DNA from: an uncultured Pseudomonas sp.
GTDB lineage: Bacteria; Pseudomonadota; Gammaproteobacteria; Pseudomonadales; Pseudomonadaceae
Direction: 5' to 3'
NCBI RefSeq assembly: GCF_946885885.1
Contig: NZ_CAMPHN010000032.1
Location: forward strand, 1 to 34,901
Length of the DNA stretch: 34,901 nucleotides
Shown: piece by piece, positions 8,313 through 18,323 of the stretch
Numbering within the stretch: the first letter of the stretch is position 1
Layout: each line of letters starts with the position of its first letter
Notes under the pieces: generated by a model
Told to the model about the DNA's origin: nothing
Seen by the model: the letters and a program-made list of their open reading frames with translations, nothing else
Databases searched by the model: none
Translations under genes and position numbers: made by a program

Positions 8313-9215
8313 TCAGTGCGGGCCCAATAGATCGGAAAGGGCCACATCCAGATGAGTGAAACGAAAGCTGAAGCCAGCCTCTTGCAAGCGTGTCGGCATC
8401 GCGCGCTGACCGCCCAGCAGCAGCCCGGACAACTCGCCCAAGGCGGTGCGCAGCACGAACGCCGGTACCGACAAAATCGCCGGGCGGTGCAACTCGCGCC
8501 CCAGTGCCCGGGCGAACTCGCCGTTGCGTTCCGGCTGCGGCGCGCAGGCATTATAAGGACCGCTGGCCTGTTGCCGCTGCATGAGAAAGTCAATCAGGGC
8601 GATTTGATCGGCGATATGAATCCACGGCATCCATTGCCGCCCATTACCCAGCGGCCCACCCAAGCCCAGCTTGAACGGCGGCAGCAAGCGCTTGAGAAAA
8701 CCGCCATCGTTGGCCAACACCAGGCCGGTGCGCAGTATCACCACGCGAATGCCCAGGGCCGTGGCACGCTGCGCGGTTTCCTCCCAGGCACCGCACAACT
8801 GCGCGGCGAAGTCGCTGCCGACGGGCGGCGAATCCTCATGTAATTCGCGCTCGCCGCCGTCGCCGTAGAAGCCCACCGCCGAACCGGACAGCAACACCTC
8901 GGGCCGCTGCTCGCGGCTCGCCAGCCAGGCCAGCAGTTGCTCGGTCAGGGCGATACGGCTGTCCCATAGCACGGCCTTGCGTGCCCGGGTCCAGGGCCTG
9001 TCGGCGATCGGCGCGCCAGCCAGATTGACCACGGCATCGAACGGTTCGTCGGTCAGCTCCTCGAGCCGAGCGACGCCACGCACCTGGCTACCGCAGAGCT
9101 GCGCGACCTGTTGCGGGCGACGACTCCATACGCTCAGCCGATGCCCCTGCTCTTGCCAGTAGTGACAGAGGCTACGGCCGATCAGGCCAGTACCGCCGGT
9201 CAGTAAGATATTCAT
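8313..9215 (-). CDS. TIGR01777 family epimerase (YfcH-like, extended SDR)
   Basis: A 300-aa Rossmann-fold protein starting [13 protein letters not shown], with an NAD(P)-binding GGTGLIG motif at residues 7-13. The substrate-side stretches [12 protein letters not shown] and WMPWIHIAD are typical of the SDR39U1/YfcH family, whose reaction is unknown. GAGGAA precedes the ATG. The adjacent hemH on the same strand suggests one transcript. A divergent promoter region separates it from the renalase-like gene. Confidence 0.9.
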   Translation of the reverse strand: MNILLTGGTGLIGRSLCHYWQEQGHRLSVWSRRPQQVAQLCGSQVRGVARLEELTDEPFDAVVNLAGAPIADRPWTRARKAVLWDSRIALTEQLLAWLASREQRPEVLLSGSAVGFYGDGGERELHEDSPPVGSDFAAQLCGAWEETAQRATALGIRVVILRTGLVLANDGGFLKRLLPPFKLGLGGPLGNGRQWMPWIHIADQIALIDFLMQRQQASGPYNACAPQPERNGEFARALGRELHRPAILSVPAFVLRTALGELSGLLLGGQRAMPTRLQEAGFSFRFTHLDVALSDLLGPH

Positions 9216-9378
9216 GGCGTATTCCTCACAGGGTGTAACACTGAGTAAAGACGAGCCTTTCAGGTCATTTTACGAATATCTGCCAGGCCTGCGATCTGAT
9301 CTATGACGGTGCGACGTGCCTTTAATCGCGTCCCGAGTTGTCTTTAATATAAAGAAGCGATGATTGCTACGATCATCT

Positions 9379-9402
9379 TATACACGAAAATGTTATTGTA
9401 TA
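9379..9402. promoter_or_regulatory. candidate LitR/MerR-type operator before the renalase-like gene
   Basis: TATACA (9379-9384) and TGTATA (9397-9402) form a perfect 6-bp inverted repeat with centres 18 bp apart. This is the same half-site family and spacing as the pairs before the photolyase operon at 10728-10832. It sits 48-71 bases before the ATG in an AT-rich stretch of the 234-bp divergent gap. The shared site suggests the same regulator controls both units. The identity of that regulator is inference. Confidence 0.45.
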
Positions 9403-9446
9403 GCTTTTGTCTAAAGCGTAGCCTACTGCTCTAGCACATGAGGTAA

Positions 9447-10678
<1,232 letters not shown>

Positions 10679-10727
10679 CAGCTGTCGCGGGCCCCACGCC
10701 GAAACGCCGGCAGCGCTGGCGTTTTCC

Positions 10728-10832
10728 TGTACAAAATCCACTACTCCTTACAAATACTTATACAAAGTGTTTGACTCGTACAATATCGCACCTATGATGG
10801 ACATAAGTTGTACACGCCTTGCAGCATGTACA
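10728..10832 (+). promoter_or_regulatory. photolyase-operon promoter with three pairs of TGTACA-like sites
   Basis: TTGACT (10771-10776) and TATGAT (10793-10798), 16 bp apart, form a good sigma-70 promoter with a start near 10805. Six half-sites resembling TGTACA occur with TACA cores at 10730, 10749, 10761, 10779, 10811 and 10829. The pairs are spaced 19, 18 and 18 bp. The middle pair covers the -35 box and the spacer, and the last lies after the start site, so a bound protein would repress. The pattern resembles operators of MerR-type light regulators (LitR/CarH). Confidence 0.6.
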
Positions 10833-10854
10833 AGAAACCTTCAGAGGTCGCACC

Positions 10855-11826
10855 ATGAATTCGCCCCGAATCCCTCTTCGCGACAAACCTAAACTCGGTA
10901 TCAGCGCCTGCCTGCTGGGCGCCGAGGTGCGCTACAACGGCGGGCATAAAGAGTCGCGCCTGTGCAATCGCACCTTGAACGAATATTTCGATTTCACCCC
11001 GGTCTGCCCTGAAGTCGCCATCGGCCTGGGCATCCCCCGCGAGCCGATTCGCCTGGTCGGCGATCCCGCAGCTCCCCGTGCGGTCGGCACCGTGCACCGC
11101 GAACTGGATGTCAGCGCCCCCCTGGCCGCCTACGGCGAGCGCATGGCGGGCGAGCTGAGCGATATCTGCGGCTATATCTTCATGCAGCAATCGCCGTCCT
11201 GCGGGCTGGAGCGGGTCAAGGTCTATCAGGACGGCGGGCGCCCGAGCGAAGCCAAGGGCCGCGGCCTTTTCGCCCAGGCCTTCTGCGCCCGCCACCCGGA
11301 CCTGCCGGTGGAGGAAGACGGTCGCCTCAACGATCCGGTGCTGCGCGAAAACTTCATTACCCGGGTGTTCGCCTATGCCGAATGGCAACAGCTGCTGCAC
11401 GACGGTCTCACGCCCAAGGCGCTGCTCGGCTTCCACTCGCGCTACAAGTACCTGCTGATGGCCAGCCACACGCAGCAGTACAAGGCGCTCGGCCGCCTGC
11501 TCGGCAACTTGCACCAGCACGACATGCGCGAGCTGGCCCCGCACTATTTCAGCGAGCTGATGGCGGCACTGAAGAAATGCGCGACCCGGCGCACTCACAG
11601 CAACGTGTTGCAACACCTCAGCGGCTATTTCAAACAAGCGCTGAGCAGCACCGACAAGCAGGAAATGCAGCAACTGATCAGCCAATACCGGAACGGCGTG
11701 GTGCCGCTGGTGGTGCCCATGACCCTGCTCAAGCATCACCTGCGGCGCAACCCGGATGCTTACCTGGCGCAGCAGGCCTACCTGCAACCCCACCCGGAAA
11801 ATCTCAGCCTGCGGAACGCCCTATGA
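10855..11826 (+). CDS. DUF523 and DUF1722 domain protein (YbgA-type fusion)
   Basis: A 323-aa protein with two domains. The DUF523 part (about 10-155) has ISACLLGAEVRYNGGHK and FMQQSPSCGLERVKVY, with conserved cysteines. The DUF1722/YbgA part (about 195-310) has FHSRYKYLLMASH and the C-terminal LVVPMTLLKHHLRR. No enzymatic function is established. The fusion is often found directly before photolyase genes, as here, where its TGA overlaps the phrB ATG (ATGA). The ATG at 10855 follows AGAGG. It is the first gene of the overlapping operon and the closest to the TGTACA-type operator. Confidence 0.88.
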   Translation: MNSPRIPLRDKPKLGISACLLGAEVRYNGGHKESRLCNRTLNEYFDFTPVCPEVAIGLGIPREPIRLVGDPAAPRAVGTVHRELDVSAPLAAYGERMAGELSDICGYIFMQQSPSCGLERVKVYQDGGRPSEAKGRGLFAQAFCARHPDLPVEEDGRLNDPVLRENFITRVFAYAEWQQLLHDGLTPKALLGFHSRYKYLLMASHTQQYKALGRLLGNLHQHDMRELAPHYFSELMAALKKCATRRTHSNVLQHLSGYFKQALSSTDKQEMQQLISQYRNGVVPLVVPMTLLKHHLRRNPDAYLAQQAYLQPHPENLSLRNAL

Positions 11827-13280
11827 GCCGGCAACTGGTTTGGCTGCGCACCGACCTGCGCGTGCGGGACAACAGTGCATTAGCCGCCGCCATGGCAGCT
11901 GGGCCGACGGTCGCGCTGTTTCTGCTCAGCCCCGGACAATGGCAGGCGCATGACGATGCACCGAGCAAGGTCGACTTCTGGCTGCGTAACCTCAAGGCAC
12001 TGTCGCTCGAACTGGCCAAGCTCAATGTGCCGCTGCTGATCCGCACCAGCGATGCCTGGAGCGACGCGCCCCAGGTCATCGCCAAGCTGTGCGCCGAGCT
12101 GCAGATCGACGCCGTGCAGGTCAACGACGAGTACGGCGTACATGAAAGCCGCCGCGATCAGGCGGTAGCCAAGGCCCTGGCCACGCAGGGCATCACCTTT
12201 CATCGCCATCTCGATCAACTGCTGTTTCAGCCGGGCAGCGTGCTGACCCAGGCCGGCGGTTACTTCCAGGTTTATAGCCAGTTCCGCAAGGTCTGTTACC
12301 AGCGCCTGCACCACTCATTGCCGAGCATGATTCGCTATCCGGCTACGCAAGCGCCGTTGGCCATCGACAGCGATGCCATCCCCGCTGCGGTCGAAGGTTT
12401 TGCCACGCCCAGCGAGGCGCTGCGCCAGCTCTGGCCAGCCGGGGAACAGACCGCTGGCGCGCGCCTGGCGGAGTTCGCCGAGCAGCGGATGGCCTACTAC
12501 GACGACAACCGCGATATCCCCGCCCGCCCCGGCACCAGCCAGCTGTCGCCCTACCTGGCGGCCGGCGTGCTGTCGCCGCGCCAATGCCTGCACGCCGCGC
12601 TACAAATCAATCAGGGCGAATTCGACAGCGGCAATAGCGGGGTCGTCACCTGGATCAACGAGTTGCTCTGGCGCGAGTTCTACAAGCACATCCTCACCGG
12701 CTACCCGCGCGTGTCGATGGGCCGCGCCTTCCGCCCGGAAACCGAAGCCCTGGCCTGGCGCCATGCGCCCGCCGAGCTGGCCGCCTGGCAACAGGGCCGC
12801 ACCGGTTTCCCAATCATTGACGCGGCGATGCGCCAACTGCTCGCCACCGGCTGGATGCACAACCGCCTGCGCATGGTGGTGGCGATGTTCCTGACCAAGA
12901 ACCTGCTGATCGATTGGCGCGAGGGCGAGCGCTTCTTCATGCGTCATCTGATCGACGGTGACCTCGCGGCGAACAACGGCGGCTGGCAGTGGAGCGCGTC
13001 GACCGGTACCGACTCGGTGCCCTACTTCCGGATTTTCAATCCGCTGAGCCAGTCGCAGCGATTCGACCTGGACGGCCGCTTCATTCGCCACTGGCTGCCC
13101 GAGCTGGCCGACGCGAGCACCCGCGACATTCACAACCCCTATGCACTCGCGCACCACGGCGGTGGTCTGTTCGGCGCGCTCGACTATCCCAAGCCGATGG
13201 TCGACCTGCCCGGCAGCCGCACGCGCGCCCTGGAAGCCTTCAAAAGCCTGCCGTACCTGGCAACGCAGGTGGCGTCATGA
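11823..13280 (+). CDS. phrB: deoxyribodipyrimidine photolyase, class I CPD type
   Basis: Repairs cyclobutane pyrimidine dimers with blue light, using FADH- and an antenna cofactor. The protein is 485 aa. The N-terminal photolyase domain starts LVWLRTDLRVRDNSALAAA. The FAD-binding region includes GTSQLSPYLAAGVLSPRQC, WINELLWREFYKHIL, TGWMHNRLRMVVAMFLTK and NNGGWQWSASTGTDSVPYFR, all near-identical in type to E. coli PhrB. The alpha-helical domain tryptophans for electron transfer are present. The start codon overlaps the previous stop and its own stop overlaps the next start, so translation is coupled along the operon. Confidence 0.96.
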   Translation: MSRQLVWLRTDLRVRDNSALAAAMAAGPTVALFLLSPGQWQAHDDAPSKVDFWLRNLKALSLELAKLNVPLLIRTSDAWSDAPQVIAKLCAELQIDAVQVNDEYGVHESRRDQAVAKALATQGITFHRHLDQLLFQPGSVLTQAGGYFQVYSQFRKVCYQRLHHSLPSMIRYPATQAPLAIDSDAIPAAVEGFATPSEALRQLWPAGEQTAGARLAEFAEQRMAYYDDNRDIPARPGTSQLSPYLAAGVLSPRQCLHAALQINQGEFDSGNSGVVTWINELLWREFYKHILTGYPRVSMGRAFRPETEALAWRHAPAELAAWQQGRTGFPIIDAAMRQLLATGWMHNRLRMVVAMFLTKNLLIDWREGERFFMRHLIDGDLAANNGGWQWSASTGTDSVPYFRIFNPLSQSQRFDLDGRFIRHWLPELADASTRDIHNPYALAHHGGGLFGALDYPKPMVDLPGSRTRALEAFKSLPYLATQVAS

Positions 13281-13699
13281 GCAATTTCTTGCGCCAGTTC
13301 GCCCACGGCTTCGCCACCCTGGACAAGAACAACCTCGGCCGTCTTGGCGAGCTGTACAGCGACGATGTGCTGTTCTGCGACCCGCTGCATGAAGTGCGCG
13401 GGCTGGCCGAGATGCAGGCTTATTTCACCGAGCTGTACGCCACTATCAGCGACCTGCGCTTCGACTTCTACGGATTCGATGAGGTGCGCGCGGGCGAAGG
13501 CTATCTGCGCTGGACCATGAGCTACCGGCACCCGCGTCTGGCCAAAGGCCAGCTGATTCGCGTCGAGGGCTGCTCGCACCTGTTATGGCACGACAAGGTG
13601 TATCGCCACCGCGACTATTTCGATGCCGGCAACCTGCTCTACGAACACCTGCCGCTGCTCGGTTCGGCCATTCGCTGGCTGAAAAGGAGGCTGGCATGA
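13277..13699 (+). CDS. NTF2-like (SnoaL-type) family protein
   Basis: A 140-aa protein with the cone-shaped NTF2-like pattern: helix (FLRQFAHGFATLDKNNLGRLGELY), then SDDVLFCDPLHEVRGLAEMQAYFTEL and alternating strands. Such folds hold small hydrophobic substrates or act as partners of oxidoreductases. The catalytic role here is unknown. It sits between photolyase and an SDR with ATGA overlaps at both ends. A homologous arrangement occurs in singlet-oxygen-response lipid gene sets of other proteobacteria, as far as I recall. Confidence 0.8.
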   Translation: MSNFLRQFAHGFATLDKNNLGRLGELYSDDVLFCDPLHEVRGLAEMQAYFTELYATISDLRFDFYGFDEVRAGEGYLRWTMSYRHPRLAKGQLIRVEGCSHLLWHDKVYRHRDYFDAGNLLYEHLPLLGSAIRWLKRRLA

Positions 13700-14466
13700 G
13701 GCGCAAGTCACGACGCATCTGGCTTACCGGCGCCAGCAGCGGCATAGGCGCGGCGCTGGCCGAACGCCTGCTGCAAAGCGGCCAGCGCGTGGCCGTCAGT
13801 GCGCGCACGATCGAGCCCTTGCAGGCGTTGGCCAAGCACTACCCGCACCAGGTGCTGGTGGTGGACGGCGATCTCAGCGATGCGCAGCAGGTGCGCTCGA
13901 TCGGCGAACATATCGCCCAGGTGTGGGGTGCGCTGGACAGCGCGATCCTCAACGCCGGTACCTGCGAATACCTCGAGGCGCGGGCCTTCGACGCGGCGAT
14001 GATCGAACGGGTGATGCGCGCCAACCTGTTTTCCGCCAGCTACTGCATCGAGGCGGCGCTGCCGCTGCTGCGCCTGGGCAACCGCCCCCACCTGATCGGC
14101 ATCGGCAGTGCGGTGACCTACTTGCCGCTGCCGCGCGCCGAGGCGTACGGCGCCTCGAAAGCGGCACTGCGCTATCTGCTCGAGTCGCTGCGCATCGACC
14201 TGGCCAGCCAAGGCATCGATGTCACGCTGGTCAGCCCCGGTTTCGTCGACACCCCGCTGACGGCGAAAAACGACTTCCCCATGCCGATGCGCTGGCCGGT
14301 GGAAAAAGCCGCCCGGCATATCGCCGATCGGCTGGATAAACGCCCCTTGGAAATCGCCTTCCCGGGGCCGTTCATCGGGCTCCTGTCGGTACTCGCCCAC
14401 TTACCCAAACGCCTGCAATTCGCCCTCGGCAAACGCATGGCACGCACAACCGAGAGCAGCTCATGA
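13696..14466 (+). CDS. short-chain dehydrogenase/reductase
   Basis: A 256-aa classical SDR. The cofactor motif TGASSGIG lies at about 11-18, the ILNAGT (NNAG-type) motif near 90, a serine in GIGSAVTYL, and the catalytic Y-x3-K in EAYGASKAALRY near 154. PGFVDTPLT follows as the usual PG motif. It is NAD(P)-dependent; the substrate is unknown, but neighbours suggest a membrane-lipid or fatty-acid derivative. A perfect AAAAGGAGG ribosome-binding site (13682-13690) lies inside the upstream gene, and the ATG overlaps that gene's stop. Confidence 0.9.
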   Translation: MRRKSRRIWLTGASSGIGAALAERLLQSGQRVAVSARTIEPLQALAKHYPHQVLVVDGDLSDAQQVRSIGEHIAQVWGALDSAILNAGTCEYLEARAFDAAMIERVMRANLFSASYCIEAALPLLRLGNRPHLIGIGSAVTYLPLPRAEAYGASKAALRYLLESLRIDLASQGIDVTLVSPGFVDTPLTAKNDFPMPMRWPVEKAARHIADRLDKRPLEIAFPGPFIGLLSVLAHLPKRLQFALGKRMARTTESSS

Positions 14467-15710
14467 AAATAGCCATTATCGGCAGCGGTATCGCCGGCCT
14501 CACCAGCGCCTATCTACTCAATCGCAGCCATCATGTCAGCGTGTTCGAAGCCAGCGCTTGGGTCGGCGGCCACACCCATACCGTGGACGTCGAAGTCGAC
14601 GGGCGCAGCTACGCCGTCGATACCGGCTTTATCGTGTTCAACGATTGGACCTACCCGAACTTCATCCGCTTGCTCGAGCGCCTGGGCGTCGCCTCGAAAC
14701 CCACCGAGATGAGTTTTTCGGTCAGCGACCCGATGACCGGCGTGGAATACAACGGCAACAACCTCAACAGCCTGTTCGCCCAGCGCCGCAATCTGTTCTC
14801 GCGGCCCTTTATCGGCATGGTGCGCGACATCCTGCGCTTCAATCGCGAAGCGCTCGACGATCTCACACACGAGCGCATTCCGGCCACCATGACACTCGGC
14901 AACTACCTGACCCTTGGCGGTTACGGCGAGCGTTTCACCGAGCATTACATCGTGCCGATGGGTGCGGCGATCTGGTCGATGTCGCTGGCCGACATGCTCG
15001 ATTTCCCGCTGCAGTTCTTCGTGCGCTTCTTCAAAAATCACGGCCTGCTGTCGGTCAGCGACCGGCCGCAATGGCGCGTCATCGAGGGCGGCTCGCGCAG
15101 TTATGTGGCGCCGCTGAGCGAGCCCTTCAGCCAACATATTCGACTCAACTGCCCGGTCAGCCGGGTCGAGCGCGACGGCGACGGGGTGACGGTGCACAGC
15201 GCCGCGGGCGCGGAACGCTTCGACAAGGTGGTGTTCGCCTGCCACAGCGACCAGGCCCTCGCCCTGCTCGCCCAGCCGACCGCGTTCGAGCGGGAGATTC
15301 TCGGCGCCCTGCCGTACGCCGACAACGATGTGGTGCTGCACACCGATACCCGCCTGCTACCCAAACGGCCATTGGCCTGGGCCAGTTGGAACTACCGCCT
15401 GGGCGGGTCGGTGAACCGATCGGCGGCGGTGACTTACAACATGAACATCCTGCAGGGCATTCGTAGCGAAACGACCTTCTGCGTCAGCCTCAACCAGAGC
15501 GAGGCCATCGATCCGAACAAGATTCTCGCCCGTTACACCTACGCGCATCCGCAGTACAGCCTGACGGCAACGGCCGCGCAAGCACGCTGGGAGGAGCTGC
15601 TCGGCGCCAACCACAGCTATTTCTGCGGCGCTTACTGGGCCAATGGCTTTCACGAAGACGGCGTAGTCAGTGCCTTGCGCGTGGCCCATGAATTCGGCGA
15701 GGCCCTGTAG
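14463..15710 (+). CDS. COG2907 family FAD-dependent oxidoreductase
   Basis: A 415-aa flavoprotein. The Rossmann motif IAIIGSGIAGLTSAYLL and the second FAD contact WVGGHTHTVDVEVDG are followed by VDTGFIVFNDWTYPNF, characteristic of the COG2907 group (predicted NAD/FAD-binding, phytoene-desaturase-like). The C-terminal FCGAYWANGFHEDGVVSAL closes the FAD site. The conserved neighbours DUF1365 and a CFA-like methyltransferase suggest action on phospholipid acyl chains, for example desaturation of a methylated acyl group. Start and stop overlap both neighbours (ATGA, TAGTG). Confidence 0.88.
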   Translation: MKIAIIGSGIAGLTSAYLLNRSHHVSVFEASAWVGGHTHTVDVEVDGRSYAVDTGFIVFNDWTYPNFIRLLERLGVASKPTEMSFSVSDPMTGVEYNGNNLNSLFAQRRNLFSRPFIGMVRDILRFNREALDDLTHERIPATMTLGNYLTLGGYGERFTEHYIVPMGAAIWSMSLADMLDFPLQFFVRFFKNHGLLSVSDRPQWRVIEGGSRSYVAPLSEPFSQHIRLNCPVSRVERDGDGVTVHSAAGAERFDKVVFACHSDQALALLAQPTAFEREILGALPYADNDVVLHTDTRLLPKRPLAWASWNYRLGGSVNRSAAVTYNMNILQGIRSETTFCVSLNQSEAIDPNKILARYTYAHPQYSLTATAAQARWEELLGANHSYFCGAYWANGFHEDGVVSALRVAHEFGEAL

Positions 15711-16522
15711 TGAACAGCATAATGAACAGCGCCTTGTACAGCGGCTGGGTGCAGCACCGGCGGTTTGCGCCGCGCGCGCACAACTTTCGCTATCGCATGG
15801 GCTTGCTCTACCTGGATCTGAGCGAGCAGGAGCAAGTGCTCGCCCTATCGCCGCTGGCCGGGCGCGGACGTTATGCACCATTCGCCTTCCGAGAGAGCGA
15901 TTACCTGCCGCAGTTCACCGGCAGCGGTGTACGCCTGATCGATGCCGTGCGCCAACGCGTCAGCGCAGCGCTGGGCCGCATCCCACTGGGCCACATCTGT
16001 CTGCTGACGCAGCCGCGCAGCTGGGGGATCGCATTCAACCCGGCCAGTTTCTTCTACTGCTATGAGGCCGATGGCAGCCTGGCGGCGATTCTTTGCGAAG
16101 TCAGCAACACACCCTGGGGCGAGCGCTATGACTACGTGCTGCCCGCCGAGGGCGAGGGCCATCAGCACTTCGCCGTGGCCAAAGCCTTTCATGTCTCGCC
16201 GTTTTTGCCGCGCGAGCTGGAATACCGCATGCGCTTCAGCCCGGCCGGCGAACGCCTGGGGATTCATATGGCCGACTGGCAGGGCGAAGACAAAGTCTTC
16301 GACGCCAGCCTCAGCCTGCAACGCCACGAACTCAGCCGCGCCAGCCTGCACCGCTACCTGCTGAGCTTCCCCTGGATGACCGGCAAGACCGTGGCGGCCA
16401 TCTATTGGCAGGCCCTGCGCCTGCTGCTCAAACGCATCCCGCTGTTCCCCCATCGAGCCGCCGAAGGCGATTTGCGCGTAGCCCGCTCCGTTACGAAGGA
16501 AGTTCCCCATGAAAAGCTCTAG
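15710..16522 (+). CDS. DUF1365 domain-containing protein
   Basis: A 270-aa protein matching DUF1365: SGWVQHRRFAPRAHNFRYR at the N-terminus, then LLTQPRSWGIAFNPASFFYC and the C-terminal KTVAAIYWQALRLLLKRIPLFPH. Function is not established, but the family is almost always encoded between COG2907 flavoproteins and CFA-like methyltransferases. The GTG at 15710 overlaps the preceding TAG and has GAGG seven bases upstream. An ATG at 15722 would remove four residues and has no ribosome-binding site. The gene overlaps the next by 14 bases. Confidence 0.85.
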   Translation: MNSIMNSALYSGWVQHRRFAPRAHNFRYRMGLLYLDLSEQEQVLALSPLAGRGRYAPFAFRESDYLPQFTGSGVRLIDAVRQRVSAALGRIPLGHICLLTQPRSWGIAFNPASFFYCYEADGSLAAILCEVSNTPWGERYDYVLPAEGEGHQHFAVAKAFHVSPFLPRELEYRMRFSPAGERLGIHMADWQGEDKVFDASLSLQRHELSRASLHRYLLSFPWMTGKTVAAIYWQALRLLLKRIPLFPHRAAEGDLRVARSVTKEVPHEKL

Positions 16523-17783
16523 CCTGGTTTGTGCCAAAAGTTCTGTGCTCGCCGGCAGCGGCATCGCCGCCGCGCTGCTACGTCGCGCGGTATTGCGCCA
16601 ACTCGGGCAACTGCGCCATGGCCAACTGGTAGTGATCGAAGGCGACGAACGCCTGGTGTTCGGCGACCCTCATTCCAGTTCGAGCGCGGAAATCCAGGTG
16701 CTCGATGCGGCTCTGTGGGGGCTGGTCGTCGGCAACGGCTCGATAGGTGCGGGCGAAGCCTATATCCATGGCTACTGGACCTCGCCGGATTTGACCGCGG
16801 TGGTCCGCGTGTTCGTCAGCAACCTCGAAGTGCTGGACGCCATGGAGCGCGGCCTGGCGCAGATCGGTCGCCCGTTGATCAAAGCGCTGCACTGGCTCAA
16901 CCGCAATACCCGCAGCGGTTCGCGCAAGAACATCGCCGCCCATTACGACCTCGGCAATGAGCTGTTCGAGCAATTTCTCGACCCCACCATGATGTACTCG
17001 GCGGCGATGTTCCACAGCGCCGACGACAGTTTGGAACAGGCGCAGTTGAACAAACTAAAACGTATTTGCCAGAAGCTCGCGCTGAAACCCAGCGACCATC
17101 TGCTGGAAATCGGCACCGGCTGGGGCAGCATGGCGATCTATGCCGCCAGCCACTATGGCTGCAAAGTCACCACCACGACCTTGTCGCGCGAACAGTTCGC
17201 CCACACCGAGCGGCGTATCGCCGAGCTGGGCCTGAGCGATCGCATCACCCTGCTGCTGGAGGACTACCGCGACCTCAGCGGCACATACGACAAGCTGGTC
17301 TCGATCGAAATGATCGAGGCGGTCGGCCATCGCTTCATGCCCACCTACTTCGAGCAATGCGCCGCGCTGCTCAAGCCCGACGGGCTGATGCTGCTGCAAG
17401 CCATCACCATCCGCGACCAGCGTTATGAGCAGGCGAAGAACACCGTCGATTTCATCCAGCGCTATATCTTCCCCGGCGGCGCCCTGCCCTCGGTGAACAA
17501 GATGCTGGAAATCGTCACCACCAGAACCGACATGACCCTGCAGCATATGGAAGACTTCGGCCTGCATTACGCACGCACCCTGCGCATCTGGCACGGCAAT
17601 CTGCATCGGGCGCGGCACAAACTCGAGCAGCTCGGCTACGACGACTACTTCTTCCGGCTGTGGGAGTTTTACCTGTGCTATTGCGAGGGCGGCTTTATCG
17701 AGCGCACCATCGGCACCGCACAATTGCTGCTGGCCAAGCCGGCGGCGCAACCGGAACCGCTGCTGGGAAACCTCGATGCCTAA
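16509..17783 (+). CDS. CFA-like SAM-dependent fatty-acyl methyltransferase
   Basis: A 424-aa member of the cyclopropane-fatty-acyl-phospholipid synthase family. It has an N-terminal lipid-binding part, then the SAM motif EIGTGWGS (200-207), LEDYRDL and FPGGALPS. Compared from memory with E. coli Cfa, Glu239 and Tyr317 are kept (Glu270, Tyr354), but Cys139 becomes Ala165 and His266 becomes Gln297 in LQAIT. These residues bind the bicarbonate used for ring closure, so the product may be a methylated rather than cyclopropanated chain. AAGGAAG precedes the ATG. It overlaps both neighbouring genes. Confidence 0.85.
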   Translation: MKSSSLVCAKSSVLAGSGIAAALLRRAVLRQLGQLRHGQLVVIEGDERLVFGDPHSSSSAEIQVLDAALWGLVVGNGSIGAGEAYIHGYWTSPDLTAVVRVFVSNLEVLDAMERGLAQIGRPLIKALHWLNRNTRSGSRKNIAAHYDLGNELFEQFLDPTMMYSAAMFHSADDSLEQAQLNKLKRICQKLALKPSDHLLEIGTGWGSMAIYAASHYGCKVTTTTLSREQFAHTERRIAELGLSDRITLLLEDYRDLSGTYDKLVSIEMIEAVGHRFMPTYFEQCAALLKPDGLMLLQAITIRDQRYEQAKNTVDFIQRYIFPGGALPSVNKMLEIVTTRTDMTLQHMEDFGLHYARTLRIWHGNLHRARHKLEQLGYDDYFFRLWEFYLCYCEGGFIERTIGTAQLLLAKPAAQPEPLLGNLDA

Positions 17784-18303
17784 ACTGATCGCCAACGCCG
17801 TATTGTTTCAGCTCGGTTGGCTTGCCTGCGTATTCGGCGGCGACGGCCCATGGCTGCTGGGCGTGCTGGCGATAGTGGCCGTGCATCTGTTGTGGATCAG
17901 CAGTTGGCAAGCCGAAGGCAAGCTGCTGATCAGCGTGTTTCTCGCCGGCAGCGCCCTGGACAGTTTTCTGCTCAACCTCGGCGTGTTCGACTTCGGCGCG
18001 CCGCGCACCCTGATCCCGCTATGGCTGGCCTGCCTGTGGCTGCTGCTGGCCACCACCCTCAACCACTGCCTGGCCTGGACCGCCCACCCCTGGTGGCGCG
18101 CCAGCCTGCTCGGGGCCCTGGCGGCGCCGCTGTCCTACTACGGCGGCGCGCAGATCGCCGGCGTCGGCCTGCCCTACGGCACCTGGCAAAGCCTGCTGCT
18201 GATAGGCCTGATCTGGGCCATGGCGATGCCCGTGCTGCACGGTTTCGCCAAGCTCTACCGTGCGCAATACGAGCAACGCCAACGAGCCCAAAAGCCGGCC
18301 TAG
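17776..18303 (+). CDS. DUF2878 family integral membrane protein
   Basis: A small inner-membrane protein of 175 aa with about five hydrophobic helices. Typical features are the opening LIANAVLFQLGWLACVFGG, the LDSFLLNLGVFDF segment and APLSYYGGAQIAGV. Function is unknown. The family is the usual last gene of the COG2907-DUF1365-CFA cluster, and here it starts eight bases before the methyltransferase stop. The operon ends in a long hairpin made of two facing family-1 repeats (18324-18389). Confidence 0.85.
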   Translation: MPKLIANAVLFQLGWLACVFGGDGPWLLGVLAIVAVHLLWISSWQAEGKLLISVFLAGSALDSFLLNLGVFDFGAPRTLIPLWLACLWLLLATTLNHCLAWTAHPWWRASLLGALAAPLSYYGGAQIAGVGLPYGTWQSLLLIGLIWAMAMPVLHGFAKLYRAQYEQRQRAQKPA

Positions 18304-18323
18304 GTGGAAAGCGGTATCCACTC

